A stretch of 60,000 nucleotides of DNA, from contig NC_092672.1 in the NCBI RefSeq assembly GCF_964355755.1, positions 33,602,501-33,662,500 of the forward strand, given 5' to 3'. The DNA comes from Antedon mediterranea. Taxonomy: Eukaryota; Echinodermata; Crinoidea; Comatulida; Antedonidae. A program made the position numbers and the translations under genes. Of the stretch, positions 22,544-33,110 are shown one piece after another; position 1 is the stretch's first letter; every line of letters starts with the position of its first letter. The notes beneath the pieces were generated by a model that saw nothing but the letters and a program-made list of their open reading frames with translations, had not been told where the DNA came from and did not search any database.

Positions 22544-23380
22544 CTAAATATCAATTTTATAAACGTTAATTTTATACCTTGCTAAATTGTTACGGTCCAT
22601 ATCTGACCACATTTTTTTTGCCTTTTCTTTATTTATTAAAAACTCACAATTGATTATACCTTCTAACTCCGCAGTGAACATTAACCATGGACATTTTTTA
22701 ACAAGTCCTAGTCTGTGTTTGACTTTACTTTTATAAACACATAAAGTTAAAATGGAAAATATTTCATTAATTTTGACATCATATTTTCCAAGTAAAATGT
22801 TCTCCCATGTAACTTCCTGAGTAAATGCAAAACATGTTTTCAGCATAGCGCAACATTTTACCCAGCAATGTTTTACTTCTTTGCATGTAAATAACACATG
22901 CTTTTCATTTTCAACCTCCTCATTACAATATTCACAATAATTATTGTTTGACAAATTCCATAATTTTAGCTTACACCTAATTGGTAAAATTTTATGTAGC
23001 AACTTAAAATTAAAGAAAGCCACTCTTTTTATGTGCAACATACTCTTAACTTTGTTTTTCCAACATAGATTCCAGTCAATAAAACAATTATGAAGTTGGT
23101 TTTCCCATTTATCTTGTGCTTTTGGTATGCACGCTTTATATGCTACATCGGTAAAAGTGGAATAGAATTGTTTGACAGTTGTATAATTTGAAGTAACATT
23201 AACATTTTTGTCTATTGTATCAACCTCTTTATGTATATAACAATAGGGTTTCTCAACCACTATAACTTTCCAGTTTCTTGGAATAGCGTCAATTAGTGCC
23301 ATATATTTTAAAAATGCATTTTCCCTTCGTTTCAACAGTGGAGTTATTTCATTAATATGCTTAAATCTAGACTTATCCAT
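22544..23380 (-). CDS. LINE ORF2 C-terminal part, open for 278 codons (L1/Tx1-like)
   Basis: This minus-strand frame is open for 278 codons. It encodes the region after the reverse transcriptase of a non-LTR retrotransposon. Around residues 115-175 it reads AFFNFKLLHKILPIRCKLKL, then WNLSNNNYCEYCNEEVENEK and HVLFTCKEVKHCW. This is the F-K-x-H-x-I-L-P, W, CxxC, ExxxH, C, W pattern of L1/Tx1-like ORF2 proteins (zf-RVT-like). The C-terminal 100 residues include ENILLGKYDVKINEIF and a typical basic, tryptophan-containing end. No endonuclease or reverse-transcriptase domain precedes it: the region upstream is a family C MITE, so the copy is 5' truncated. A full-length open frame suggests it is fairly young. 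It is retroelement sequence and not a host gene, and the ATG at 23380 need not be a real start. Confidence 0.75.
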   Translation of the reverse strand: MDKSRFKHINEITPLLKRRENAFLKYMALIDAIPRNWKVIVVEKPYCYIHKEVDTIDKNVNVTSNYTTVKQFYSTFTDVAYKACIPKAQDKWENQLHNCFIDWNLCWKNKVKSMLHIKRVAFFNFKLLHKILPIRCKLKLWNLSNNNYCEYCNEEVENEKHVLFTCKEVKHCWVKCCAMLKTCFAFTQEVTWENILLGKYDVKINEIFSILTLCVYKSKVKHRLGLVKKCPWLMFTAELEGIINCEFLINKEKAKKMWSDMDRNNLARYKINVYKIDI

Positions 23381-23440
23381 AATATCTCCTACTGTAGATT
23401 TTATATTTCAACTAAAAATTTTGTTTCACTTGAGTATTTA

Positions 23441-23787
23441 AAGATGCATTGACCAACCAAAACATGAAAATTCAGTTTAATAAAATCAGATTTTGAATAG
23501 GCAATTTTGTAGTTTCAATAAGGTAATCACTTCCACAGAAAAAAAACCGAAAAAAAGAAATCTTTTTAGGCCTACTTATACAAAAAGAAAAAAACTGTTA
23601 AATTTAACCAAAACCCCATTGACTGGCAGCCAATTTTACTTTGTTTTCCTTTAAATTAATTACAGTTTTTCACGTAAAGAAGGTTTTTTTTCAATTCAAT
23701 TTTTGGTCAAAGTGAATAACTATTACGGAACATCGAAATGGCATATTAAACAATTGAAAACATTATTATTTCAGGACAATACATCTT
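23441..23787. mobile_element. Family C MITE, copy 3
   Basis: Ends AAGATGCATTGACC and GGACAATACATCTT, TA on both sides (23439-23440, 23788-23789). It carries TAGGCCTA (23567-23574) at a point where the 18361 copy reads only CA between TTT and CTTATA. Confidence 0.75.
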
Positions 23788-23955
23788 TAAGAATTGTTCA
23801 AATTCCAATACAGTTAAATAATTAGGAATACTTAGTATGCAACACCGATAAAATATAACATTTTGTAAACTATATAGGCTTATTCAACATTACAATGTGA
23901 ACATATTAACATTCGCTGATGCTGTATTTTGTACCAGGGAAGAATACGAAATTAA

Positions 23956-24117
23956 AGCTCTGTCTACACTATCAAACTAGTTTGACAAAAAAAGTGTTAT
24001 GTACCAAAATATGGTAGCGATATACCCAAATATGGTAGTGATATGACATCATCATGTTCATGTATAGGCGCGCATCACATTTTTTGTCACATAAAGTTTG
24101 ATAATGTAGACAAGGCT
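23956..24117. mobile_element. Family E MITE, copy 3
   Basis: AGCTCTGTCTACACTATC at the left and GATAATGTAGACAAGGCT at the right, with TAA on both sides (23953-23955, 24118-24120). The interior has the CCCAAATATGGTAGTGATAT phrase shared with the 245 copy. Confidence 0.78.
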
Positions 24118-24575
24118 TAAGGAAACAATTTTTAAAGAACGACGGCAAATGTTATATTAATATCTATATTGGTTTAATAATGGATTAGTCTGACAGGTAC
24201 ATTCATTTATCTTTTTGTAATCATCATCGTGTCTGTAATTCTCAAAAGTAATCATTATAGCACAACGTGCTCAATTAGTATTTTTATTGTTTAAATCCAT
24301 CGTTCGATACCATAGGCCCATATATATATTATTATATTAAAAATATTATAAAACACGGCACTGAAAGCGCATTTTAAACTTGATTTTTTAAACATATATT
24401 TCATATTAAAACAGAAGCACTTAGCAGTTTTACATGAATAGGCCTATATTCAATAGTCGACTTATTTTGGATTGGTTTTTCAAGAAGAGTAAAATATTAC
24501 TTTGAGTTGTGAGTACTGACATCTTCTGATCACCCTGTGTATCATCGACTATTCCATCAATCCTGGCTCAACACT
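24118..24575. other. AT-rich intergenic
   Basis: Nothing recognised except a TAGGCCTA at 24439. Confidence 0.5.
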
Positions 24576-24584
24576 GGTGCATTC

Positions 24585-24868
24585 GAATGATGACGTCACC
24601 GTATTGAACGTATATTGTAAGCCTATTGTATTGAGAACTGCATTCAGTATCATAATAAACTGCTGCTGCAACAGTAGCCCTCGCATAGCTGCTGCTTGCT
24701 TCACGCACCATGCGTGGCGCACATTAATTTACACGGTGATACGTTGTAAAGTGACGTATTTGTTTTATATATAGGAATTTTGCATTGATTTACAAAACAT
24801 TGCCACGGATTTCTGCTGTAGTGATTGAGGTTTCACACGACGGCACTCTGTTTCAGCAAAAAATAAAG
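24585..24868 (+). promoter_or_regulatory. Possible promoter and first exon
   Basis: GATGACGTCACC (a consensus CRE, about 24589-24600), TTTTATATATAGG (about 24763-24775) and a strong donor AAAGTAAGTATC (GT near 24869) follow each other within 280 bases. The segment is richer in G+C than its flanks. No coding exon is identified downstream. Confidence 0.22.
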
Positions 24869-24869
24869 T

Positions 24870-25566
24870 AAGTATCTGTCAGTTTACTAAGATGTCATTT
24901 GTGTGAACGTGTATTTAAGGCAACGCTGTACAAACATTTAATTTAACAAGTACTTCATAATAAAATTCGTAAAAATTAATGTTTCACCATTACGACTAAT
25001 TTAAGCCTAAAGAAATAATTCCTATTATTCATTACTCATTAGTTGTTTCTAATTGAAGAGTTTATATTGACATTTAAAAAAAAAGCAGTTGTTGTTTACA
25101 TAAACCATAATTTCAAGCCAATATCCACAGCTGAAAATCTATGAAAAGATTTGCACTAGCGCTGTTGACACATCGGTAGTCCTAAGCCTATTATTTTGAT
25201 TTTCAGAAATAATTATTATCAAAGCGTGTACAATGCTAAAACCTTACAAAGCGCGCATACTTATATTCTGAAGAAAAGTTCCGTTAGCAGAAAGCTTTGT
25301 ATTTTCATTTTGGCTTTTTTACTTTATGTTTTATTTTATTAGATTTGTGCTTATTTTATTTGCCATTGCGATTGGTAGATCCAGACACTAATAACTCATT
25401 TTTACGTGATTTGCTTTTTTAATTTTTCGGAATAAGCTATTTCAGCTTCTGTTCGTATTAGACCTTGTTTTGTATAGATACAGATTTTTCACAAGCGAAT
25501 TAACTACATGTTTTTACTTACAGCAAAAATCCAACAACATTCTTTAAACAAATGATTTGTCAAGCT
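24870..25566. other. AT-rich intergenic
   Basis: No gene or repeat family recognised. Confidence 0.5.
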
Positions 25567-25568
25567 TA

Positions 25569-26990
25569 ACTCTGTCTATACTTTTAAACTAGTTTGAGAG
25601 AAAAAGTATGGTATTGATATGACATCATCATGTTCATATAAGACCGCATCACATTTCTTTTGTCACATTCAGTTTTGCTAGTGTCAGTATCAGTTTTGAT
25701 AATAATAATAATATTTATTTGGAACAACTTTTTTTAACAGTGGCACACATACGTAGATGGTGCGTCCATACCAATTACAAAATTTAATACAAAAACAATG
25801 GAAAATAAAAACTGAAACTAAAATAGAACATATTCAAAATAATGACATAAAATTGGACTCGACGCTATTACAAAACTTATTTTTAAACTAAAACTACACT
25901 AATACAACTACTAATTTTGCAACAGCAATGGAAAAGAACAAGGCCATATAGATGGCTGCAGTCACGTGCTTAGTGTTTACCGACCGACTGACCAACCTAC
26001 CAACTGACCGAAATTACTGAACATGCTTAAAAAATGTTGAAATGTTTAAAAACAGTTATATTTTTTTAATTTACACGTGCGTAGCCTGTCACTTTTGACG
26101 TGCTCGTATAACGTAATTTCGAGTTGAAAAGTAAGTCAAGAAAACAGAAATCGGGCAAAAAGAGTGCGCAATAACATTTAACGCGCAGTGCGCGCGCAAA
26201 AATCGGCGCACTCATGGCAATTTTGTAAACGCTTAAAATTGCCTGAAACGTACTCTAATTTCATCGAAAATAAATTTTGAAAATTTTAAGTGCGCGTACG
26301 CATGCGTTACATGCGCTACGCACGTAATTGTATTGCCATATGATGATTTATGCCCTGACATTTATGAGTACCAAATTTTATTTAATTGTGATTCATGGTT
26401 GTGAAGATATGATTACAAACGTGATTTCGTTAAATCGTGCGTAGACCGCGTAATTTTTTATTGCGCATCGTGAACACATAACCACATCGATTCCTGGCCA
26501 TAAGGAATATACTGTGAAAAATTGACTTAGCTAGATTAAACTGATATCAAGATAAGGTCAGAAAGCGATAAAACGCATAGTGATACCGGACCGACAGACA
26601 GACCGACAGACCGACAGACCAACCGACCGACCGACATAGTGAACTATAGAGTCGCTTCCACGCGATTAAAAACACTTCTTTAATAAAATAATATAACAGT
26701 TCAAAGTTGTAATACAATTGCATTTCTTAATTTCCAAGCACGGCTTGTGTACATTTTACAATAAACTGTCAAACACTGCATAAATAGAGAGTTATTTTTA
26801 TGAAATAGCGTGCTTCCTAGGACATATTGAACCTTAAGAGATAGGTCACCAGAAATAAAATAAAATTAACCAAAGTATCTACACAATTCATTGCAATAAG
26901 AATACGTTGAAGTGTTTGCAATTCTTCAATTCTTACTTACTACAAATAAACAGGAAATGTTTAACATCTTCTTCTAGTGTAGACAGAGCT
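25569..26990. mobile_element. Family E MITE split by later insertions
   Basis: The left half runs from CTCTGTCTATACTTTTAAAC to about 25690, including GATATGACATCATCATGTTC. The matching right terminus TAGTGTAGACAGAGCT appears only at 26975-26990. About 1.28 kb of other DNA, including the family A copy at 25937, lies between them. The simplest reading is insertion into a pre-existing MITE. Confidence 0.5.
25937..26672 (+). mobile_element. Family A ACNG-microsatellite element, copy 4
   Basis: The left flank AACAAGGCCATATAGATGGC is of the same variant as the short copy at 13451. The first array is nearly lost. The core is intact, and the second array and terminal hairpin (AGTCGC-TTCCAC-GCGATT) are present. 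The right end is followed by a short A-run as in other copies. Confidence 0.7.
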
Positions 26991-26991
26991 T

Positions 26992-28319
26992 TAGGATTGT
27001 CAACATGCAATAATGAATTACTTGATTTTACGGAATAAGTTACAATGTCTATGTCTGACTTTGTTTCATACTGTTAAACAAATCCACAAGCGAATGAACT
27101 TCATGTTTTTACTTATGGCAATCCAACACAATGCTTTAAACAAATTTGTCAAGCTTACAAAAGAATTATGTTTTGATGAAAATAAGTAACTCTCAGAATT
27201 CAAACTAGAACTTCACCTTTAAACTAGTTAATCATTCACATGCACGCTATGTTTTTACATGTATTAATCTCATGTATTCAAAGTTAGAATAGGATGAAAA
27301 CTTGTATGTCTGTTCACTGTACTAATTTTATTTTCATAAGACCAAATGCAAGTTTGTCAAGATACTCGCAAATTGTCTGCGTGTAGTGCAATATATTTTA
27401 ATTTATTTTGATTTAGTATTATTTGCATTTTTATGTTTATGCAAATTTTATTCTAAATTTTTTTTATACAATCAGTGCAATAGGAGACCTAATAGATAGA
27501 CACCATAGGCACCACTAGCTCTTTTTTAGATATGTTATAAGTGAATGTTTTAAGGTTTTTTATTCATGTATGTTTCTATTTTTATAGCAATTTTAACTAA
27601 TTTTTAGTCATTTGTTTTACAATTCATTTCAGTCCTTGACTGTCGTTTTGTAATATATTTTTATATACCGAATAAATAAATAAATAAATAAAGATAGTGA
27701 TTAAGTTCGCTTTTTAGGAATCCTGTCTGTGCCTGGTTTTGTGTGATGTTTTCTTGTTCTTTGTCCATGTTTTTTTTTTATATTGTATTTTTATGAGGCA
27801 AAATGAATGAAATGAAATTTAAAAAAATGAAAATAAATACTGCGTGCGCACGTCTGTATCATAATATTTATCCTCGTTTTAATGTCTCCATGCATGCATA
27901 TTTCAGGCGAGTTTTAAATGTCATTAAATGACTTTTTCTCTGTTGACCTTTTAAATTTAGGATTTTTAAATTACAGTTTAATCTCTTTTTTACCTTAAAG
28001 GGAAATATTGAAACATTAACTTTAGTTGAATCAGAATGTAGATAAAGTAACAAATCAACGCGGATAGTTTTAGGGGGAATGTTCATTTAATATAGTAGTA
28101 TTTACCATGTATAAACCCCGGTAGCAAGGTTTTTGTTCTGTAAAGATTTTTATAACTAATGTTTTCGAAGACTAAACTCTAGTTGTTTAATAATCGCCTT
28201 CCCTATTTCATATGTCATTCTACAAAACTAACGTATGCTGTCAGTTACACAAAAATTAGACAAATTCTACGCACATAATGATATAAAATGTACGTACACC
28301 TTTTTGTACGCTATCATTA
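26992..28319. other. AT-rich intergenic with AATA microsatellite
   Basis: An (AATA)n tract lies at about 27668-27690. No supported gene. Confidence 0.5.
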
Positions 28320-28490
28320 ACAATCGGTGTGTGTTATCACCCCAAAATCAATGTGGACGCGCGCGTCAAACTTTGGGTTGACAATCAATGTATACGGACA
28401 CGCGTCATCTTTGTGTGTTGACAATAAATATTTATGGACGCGCGCAACAACTTCTGAGTTGTAAATGTGGATGCGCACTTTAACATTGGT
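28320..28490. repeat. About 41-bp imperfect tandem repeat, 4 units
   Basis: GGACGCGCG-like motifs at 28355, 28396, 28436 and 28469 are each preceded by CAATNAATNT and followed by TTGNGTTG. The last unit is shortened. Confidence 0.55.
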
Positions 28491-30029
28491 TACTGTAGAG
28501 TTAACCTTTATTCGTTTCGGTTTCGAAGCATTTATTTCAAATGATAGTCTGTTGGTCCCGGTATTTACATACTAGGAATTATTTATTGGTTCTTTGCAAG
28601 GAAATGTGTTCGTCTTAAAGTATAAATGATTGTAATAACCTTTAAATATCCATTACATTTGAAACAGTATGGTTAAATATACATTTGAGTGCTGCTTTTT
28701 CCATCTCACTTGTTTAAAATTTCTAAACGAAAAATATGTATTTTTCTTTCGTTTTTTATACTTTACAGTTATTTTCTAATCTTAATCCTATTTTGAATAA
28801 CCTGTAATAGTATAGTTAGTAAGTTTATGTTACGTACCGTAATTAAAACGGTACGTGTGTTATGTACGAACCCTTAATTCAATTTAATTCTGGTTTATTA
28901 AAATAATTACAAGTAATAAACTTGTGTTTACATTCTATATCAAAAATAAATATATCACTTTCAAATAATATAAAGAACAAACACACAGACAACAAATGCA
29001 CTTTAAATAAAAGCAATATTTCAAATTGACTTGACTTAATGTCTTAAATTAAATAAGACATCTTAGACAATAAACCAACGTAAATGTTTTAAATTAATGA
29101 GATTAGACAGTAGCTCGCGTCTGTACCACGCGAGCTTCGCGCGTGGTTACTATTCATGTGACACATGATTTATTAAACCTTTAAAACTTTCACTAGTGAT
29201 TTAGGGCTATACGTGATAATTAATTGGTCCAGTGAAATTAGGGTGAACCAAGCGTAAAGAAACTGACATTTCAATGGAATTATATAATGTGAAACATCAG
29301 CCGTCCGGACACACAATATTGGGCGCGCGTGTGTTAATATGATTGGTAAGAATAAATATTATTTTTTTAACTGAGGATAAAATTAACTGCTTAAGTTTTG
29401 TAATTGATTACTTCACCCTGTGTCAATATGTTCACTTATATGTAATTATAGGCTGTCGAGCAATTTATCATTTTTCTTAACTGCGTTCGACTTCCTTTAG
29501 TTTTTCCACAAACATACAACAGTCGGATGGCGGCTGTCTTCAAGTATTTTTTGTATTCAAAAAAGTTGACAGTTATCTGGAACAACATTTTGTTTATCTT
29601 TCACAAGAGGTTTATTTAACAAATTGAAACACAAGTCCTAGCACGTTATATTACAAACAAAAACTAGCAGTCTGTGTATAAAACATTCTTATAAGATGCT
29701 TTGAAAGTCGTCATAAAAAACGATGCATTGTGGATGGATAGACTAAGGTAGGATAAGCATTGTGGGTAAAAATGTAAACGATGAATTTGGAAATTTGAAG
29801 GTAACCGCCTACAGAGTATATTGGTGTAAACACTAATACGAAAGTCATTATCAACAGAACCAACTCGAGTATCGATTTATTTTCCCGACCATTGCTCCTG
29901 AACTTTATACTTTTATTGATGATTTTGGTCTTCTGATCCATAATTTAGTTGAACATTATTATTATTTTCTTCTTCTTTCTTAAAAGCATTTTCCCAATTA
30001 TGTAACAAAATTCGTAATTCTTTAGCTGC
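28491..30029. other. Intergenic; hairpin at 29130-29155
   Basis: No supported gene. ACCACGCG-AGCTTCG-CGCGTGGT near 29130 is a perfect 8-bp stem. A hydrophobic minus-strand frame at 29711-29941 was considered and not accepted. Confidence 0.45.
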
Positions 30030-30236
30030 ATGTTCAGTAAGCATGTGCTGATAAACGTAATCGTGATGTACATGCTAGCTTCGCCCCTTTATTTAATTCT
30101 GAGTCCCCAATCTTCTTTTAAAAGATGCTACAGAGCGTGCAGAAACAACGACGCTTCCAACTGTCAAATGACTCGGTTGGTAAAAAATTGCGCGCTTTCC
30201 ACTGTTGGAATTGGTTGCAAGACATATTTTAGGTAG
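30030..30236 (+). CDS. Small ORF, hydrophobic N-terminus and cysteines; doubtful
   Basis: A 68-residue frame with a true ATG begins MFSKHVLINVIVMYMLASPL, which could be a signal peptide. It continues with KRCYRACRNNDASNCQ and NCALSTVGIGCKTYF, five cysteines in all. Small secreted cysteine-containing peptides are common in animals, but I recognise no family here. A pyrimidine-rich AG (CTTCTTTTAAAAG) lies inside the frame and an AG/GTAGGC lies at its end, so part of it could instead be an internal exon, or the frame may be chance in AT-rich DNA. Confidence 0.2.
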   Translation: MFSKHVLINVIVMYMLASPLYLILSPQSSFKRCYRACRNNDASNCQMTRLVKNCALSTVGIGCKTYFR

Positions 30237-30413
30237 GCCTACAGTAACCTTGCATCTTCTGGTTTAGAGATAATAATACTTAATTGTGCTTATGCTAGTG
30301 TGGTTTATTTATATGAATACATTGATAGCAAATTAAATGATTAGTAAGATCCTGATCTGTGCAATTACTGGAAAGATCTAGGCTACAATAGTGTTACATT
30401 CGGGAAAATTGAT

Positions 30414-30796
30414 GTTTATCCAAGCCTATTTTCCACTAGGCGAATTTGTTCGCGCGAATCCAACGTTTCGAAGAGAAAAAAATCGCCTACTCTCTTTCCA
30501 CTCCAGAGCGAATAGCTGCGACGTTCATGTTCCTCGCGTGGTTGCTGAGCATTTCGATTCGCATGAGTGCTCATGAAATCGTCATAGCTCATTTCCTGAG
30601 CTCTGATTGGTTGCGCAATATTTCGCTTCGCAAAAAGTAGAAACAATTCGAACTAGTAAATTTCGCTGAAGCGAAAAATCAAAGAAACTAGAATTCGACG
30701 AAGAAGGCAGTATGACAGACAGAAACGCGAATACGCATGTGCATAGCATGACGCTTTCGATTCGCGCGAACAAATTCGCCTAATGGAAAATAGACT
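30414..30796. mobile_element. MITE with ends CTATTTTCCACTAGGCGAAT
   Basis: The left end TTTTCCACTAGGCGAATTTG continuing into TTCGCGCGAATC mirrors the right end GATTCGCGCGAACAAATTCG continuing into CCTAATGGAAAATAG. The arms are about 35 bp and the element about 385 bp. Other end fragments are at 7413-7488 and 31315-31393. Confidence 0.7.
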
Positions 30797-31099
30797 TAAC
30801 TTTATATTGTTGCCCACGCAAAATCTATAAAATATAAATTACATTAAGTTATCACATGAACGCATTATAACTCCCTCATCTGAGCTACTCCGGTAATCAT
30901 ACATTGACAGACAGGGATAATAGCAGCCTAAGCTATGATTATTTCAATTACAACTGCTGTTATTATATCTTTGTTGAAATACTTTATTTTAGAATCAATT
31001 ATATCTGTTTAGAAAAAAAGTTATAATTGTCCAGTGATGTATACAAATAAGTTTAATCACACAAAAATCATATTTAAGGTGTTTTCGTCATACAACTTA

Positions 31100-31289
31100 A
31101 GCGTGTTTCCCACTAGAACGCAACGCAAAGTGCTGTATTGAGTAATCAACAAGTGGGAACCGACGACGCAATAGTGCTGCAGACATCGCAGATTTGTTCA
31201 CGCAGGCGGGGGCAAACACAATGATTGGAAGGGCATTTTCTTACGTTGCATAGATTGCGTTACTTTGCGTCGTTATTGAGAACCAAGCT
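31100..31289. mobile_element. Family B MITE, subtype 2
   Basis: GCGTGTTTCCCACTAGAACG at the left and GAGAACCAAGCT at the right, with TAA before and TTA after. The interior differs from the main subtype and matches the 5589 fragment in inverse. Confidence 0.65.
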
Positions 31290-31314
31290 TTAGATGTTGT
31301 ATGTTTGTTCCCCC

Positions 31315-31393
31315 CAAGGCAGTATGACAGACAGAAACGCGAATACGCATGTGCATAGCATGACGCTTTCGATTCGCGCGAACAAATTCGCCT
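31315..31393. repeat. 79-bp block identical to 30702-30780
   Basis: AAGGCAGTATGACAGACAGA through CGAACAAATTCGCCT is repeated without a difference that I can see, 613 bases downstream. It then departs into unrelated sequence. Confidence 0.7.
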
Positions 31394-31446
31394 TTCGGCT
31401 CATGAAAGGCCGTAAGCCGCAACGCTAGCGAATTGATCAATCATAA

Positions 31447-31626
31447 AGCTTGGTTCCCACTAGAACGTAACGCAAGGACGTAAACGCAACGCAAGTGAAT
31501 TGACCAATCACAAGCGATGTCCTATTCGCTTGTGATTGCTAACTGTCTATTACCTTCGCTTGTCATTGGTTAAAACGCTTGCGTTGCGTTTACGTCCTTG
31601 CGTTACGTTCTATTGGGAACCAAGCT
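31447..31626. mobile_element. Family B MITE, canonical copy
   Basis: AGCTTGGTTCCCACTAGAAC at the left and TGGGAACCAAGCT at the right are flanked by TAA on both sides (31444-31446, 31627-31629). The whole 180 bp folds back on itself and includes CCAATCACAAGCGA and its inverse TCGCTTGTCATTGG. This is the best representative of the family. Confidence 0.8.
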
Positions 31627-31714
31627 TAAGCGACATTTGGAATAATCCATCGCTTGTGAGAGAATATTAATCAATTAAAAGTAAATTAAAGAATGTTGAT
31701 TAATTTTAATTTAC

Positions 31715-31833
31715 CCCAAGCTTGATCAGAAGGGATAATACCAAAACACGTGATTCGTTTGTCGCTTGTGATTGGTCAACTAATTGCGTCGCGCTTACGT
31801 CCTTGTGGTGCATCCTGTTGGGAACCACAAGCA
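31715..31833. mobile_element. Family B MITE, right half
   Basis: TCGCTTGTGATTGGTCAACT through GTTGGGAACCACAAGC matches the right arm. The left arm is not present. Confidence 0.5.
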
Positions 31834-31972
31834 TTCAATCACGTATGTCAAACAGAATACATCAAACTGCTTCCATTAAGCTGTGTTTACACTGGGAAGA
31901 AGATGGGGATAAGGTTTTTTTTTATTTACCGTTTCATCTCCTCATTCTGTTTAATAATATTAAAATTACTAA

Positions 31973-32151
31973 AGCATCGTTCCTACTAGCGACGCAACAC
32001 AAGGACGTAACGCAACGCAAGTGAATTGACGAATCACAAGCGATGGCTTATTCGCTTGTAATTGCTAACTGTCTATAACTTCGCTTGTCATTGGTTAAAA
32101 CGCTTTCGTTGCGTTTACGTCCTTGCGTTACGTTCTAGTGGGAATCAAGCT
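31973..32151. mobile_element. Family B MITE, canonical copy
   Basis: AGCATCGTTCCTACTAGCGA at the left, CTAGTGGGAATCAAGCT at the right, TAA on both sides (31970-31972, 32152-32154), 179 bp. It closely resembles the 31447 copy, including the central CTAACTGTCTAT. Confidence 0.78.
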
Positions 32152-32469
32152 TAACAACCAACGCATCTCTCTTTGGAATTGAATCAATTTGCTATTAATA
32201 AAACAAAAAAGCACCTGCATTATGTACTGCACTAGGAGAGAAAAACAACTTTAATTGAAATTAAAATGTATGTTTTGTTGTTTCTGCATCGTTGTTCAAT
32301 TCAAACACGCATGATAGATTTAATTCCACTTTGAACATCATGGTAATTTATCTTATGGAAACGATACAGTGATCTAAAATTAACTATCTTTATTTTGTTC
32401 TTTTTAAGTGATTGTAGCGATCTCGAAATGACATCTGCTTTCTCTAATTGGTCTCTTTCCAATTGTATT

Positions 32470-33110
32470 AATGTTTTAATATCTGTTTATTATACTCATG
32501 TAGAATTGAAATGTCAATTATTTAAACTGTTTTAAAAGTATGGGACGCCTAGGTATGGGACGCTGTCATTTTTTTGTAATAATGTTTAATAAAATACTGT
32601 ATCCGTGTATTGTACTCATGTAGAATTGAAATATCTTGGGAGATTATCAATTATGTCAACTGTTTTAAAAGGTATGGGACGCCTAGGTATGGGACGCTGT
32701 CATGAATATAACAGCAACACCGTACACACAATTCTGAGGATAAAAAATACTCAAGCTGTAATTTTTTAAATAATGTTTCAATATAAATATCTGTTTATTT
32801 GTACTTATATAGAATTGAAATATCTTGGAAAATTATCAATTATTTCAACTTTTTTTAAAGATATGGGACGCCTAGGTATGGGACGCTGTCATGAATATAA
32901 CAGTAACACCGTACACAATTCTGAGGATAAAAAATTCTCAAGCTGTAATTGTTTGTAATGTTTTAATAAATATCTGTTTATTATACTCATGTAGAATTGA
33001 AATGTCTTAGGAGCTGAGATTATCAATGATTTCAATTGTTTTAAAGGGTATGGGGCGCCTAGGTATTGGACGCTGTCGTGTGAATATAACAGCAACAACG
33101 TACATAATTC
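32470..33110. repeat. About 188-bp tandem repeat, 4 units
   Basis: The core TATGGGACGCCTAGGTATGG recurs at 32539, 32673, 32862 and 33049. Each is preceded by ATCTGTTTATTATACTCATG and TAGAATTGAAAT, and three are followed by GAATATAACAGCAACACCGT. The first unit is shortened, giving spacings of 134, 189 and 187. Confidence 0.85.

Noticed and set aside
24577-24774. 65-codon plus-strand frame in a G+C-richer island
   Set aside because: No family resemblance and no splice context in frame. The island is better described as a possible promoter.
29711-29941. Minus-strand frame with ELVLLIMTFVLVFTPIYSVG resembling GPCR helix 6
   Set aside because: The following helix lacks NPxxY (YPTLVY only) and no earlier helices are found upstream. 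Hydrophobic AT-rich frames arise by chance.
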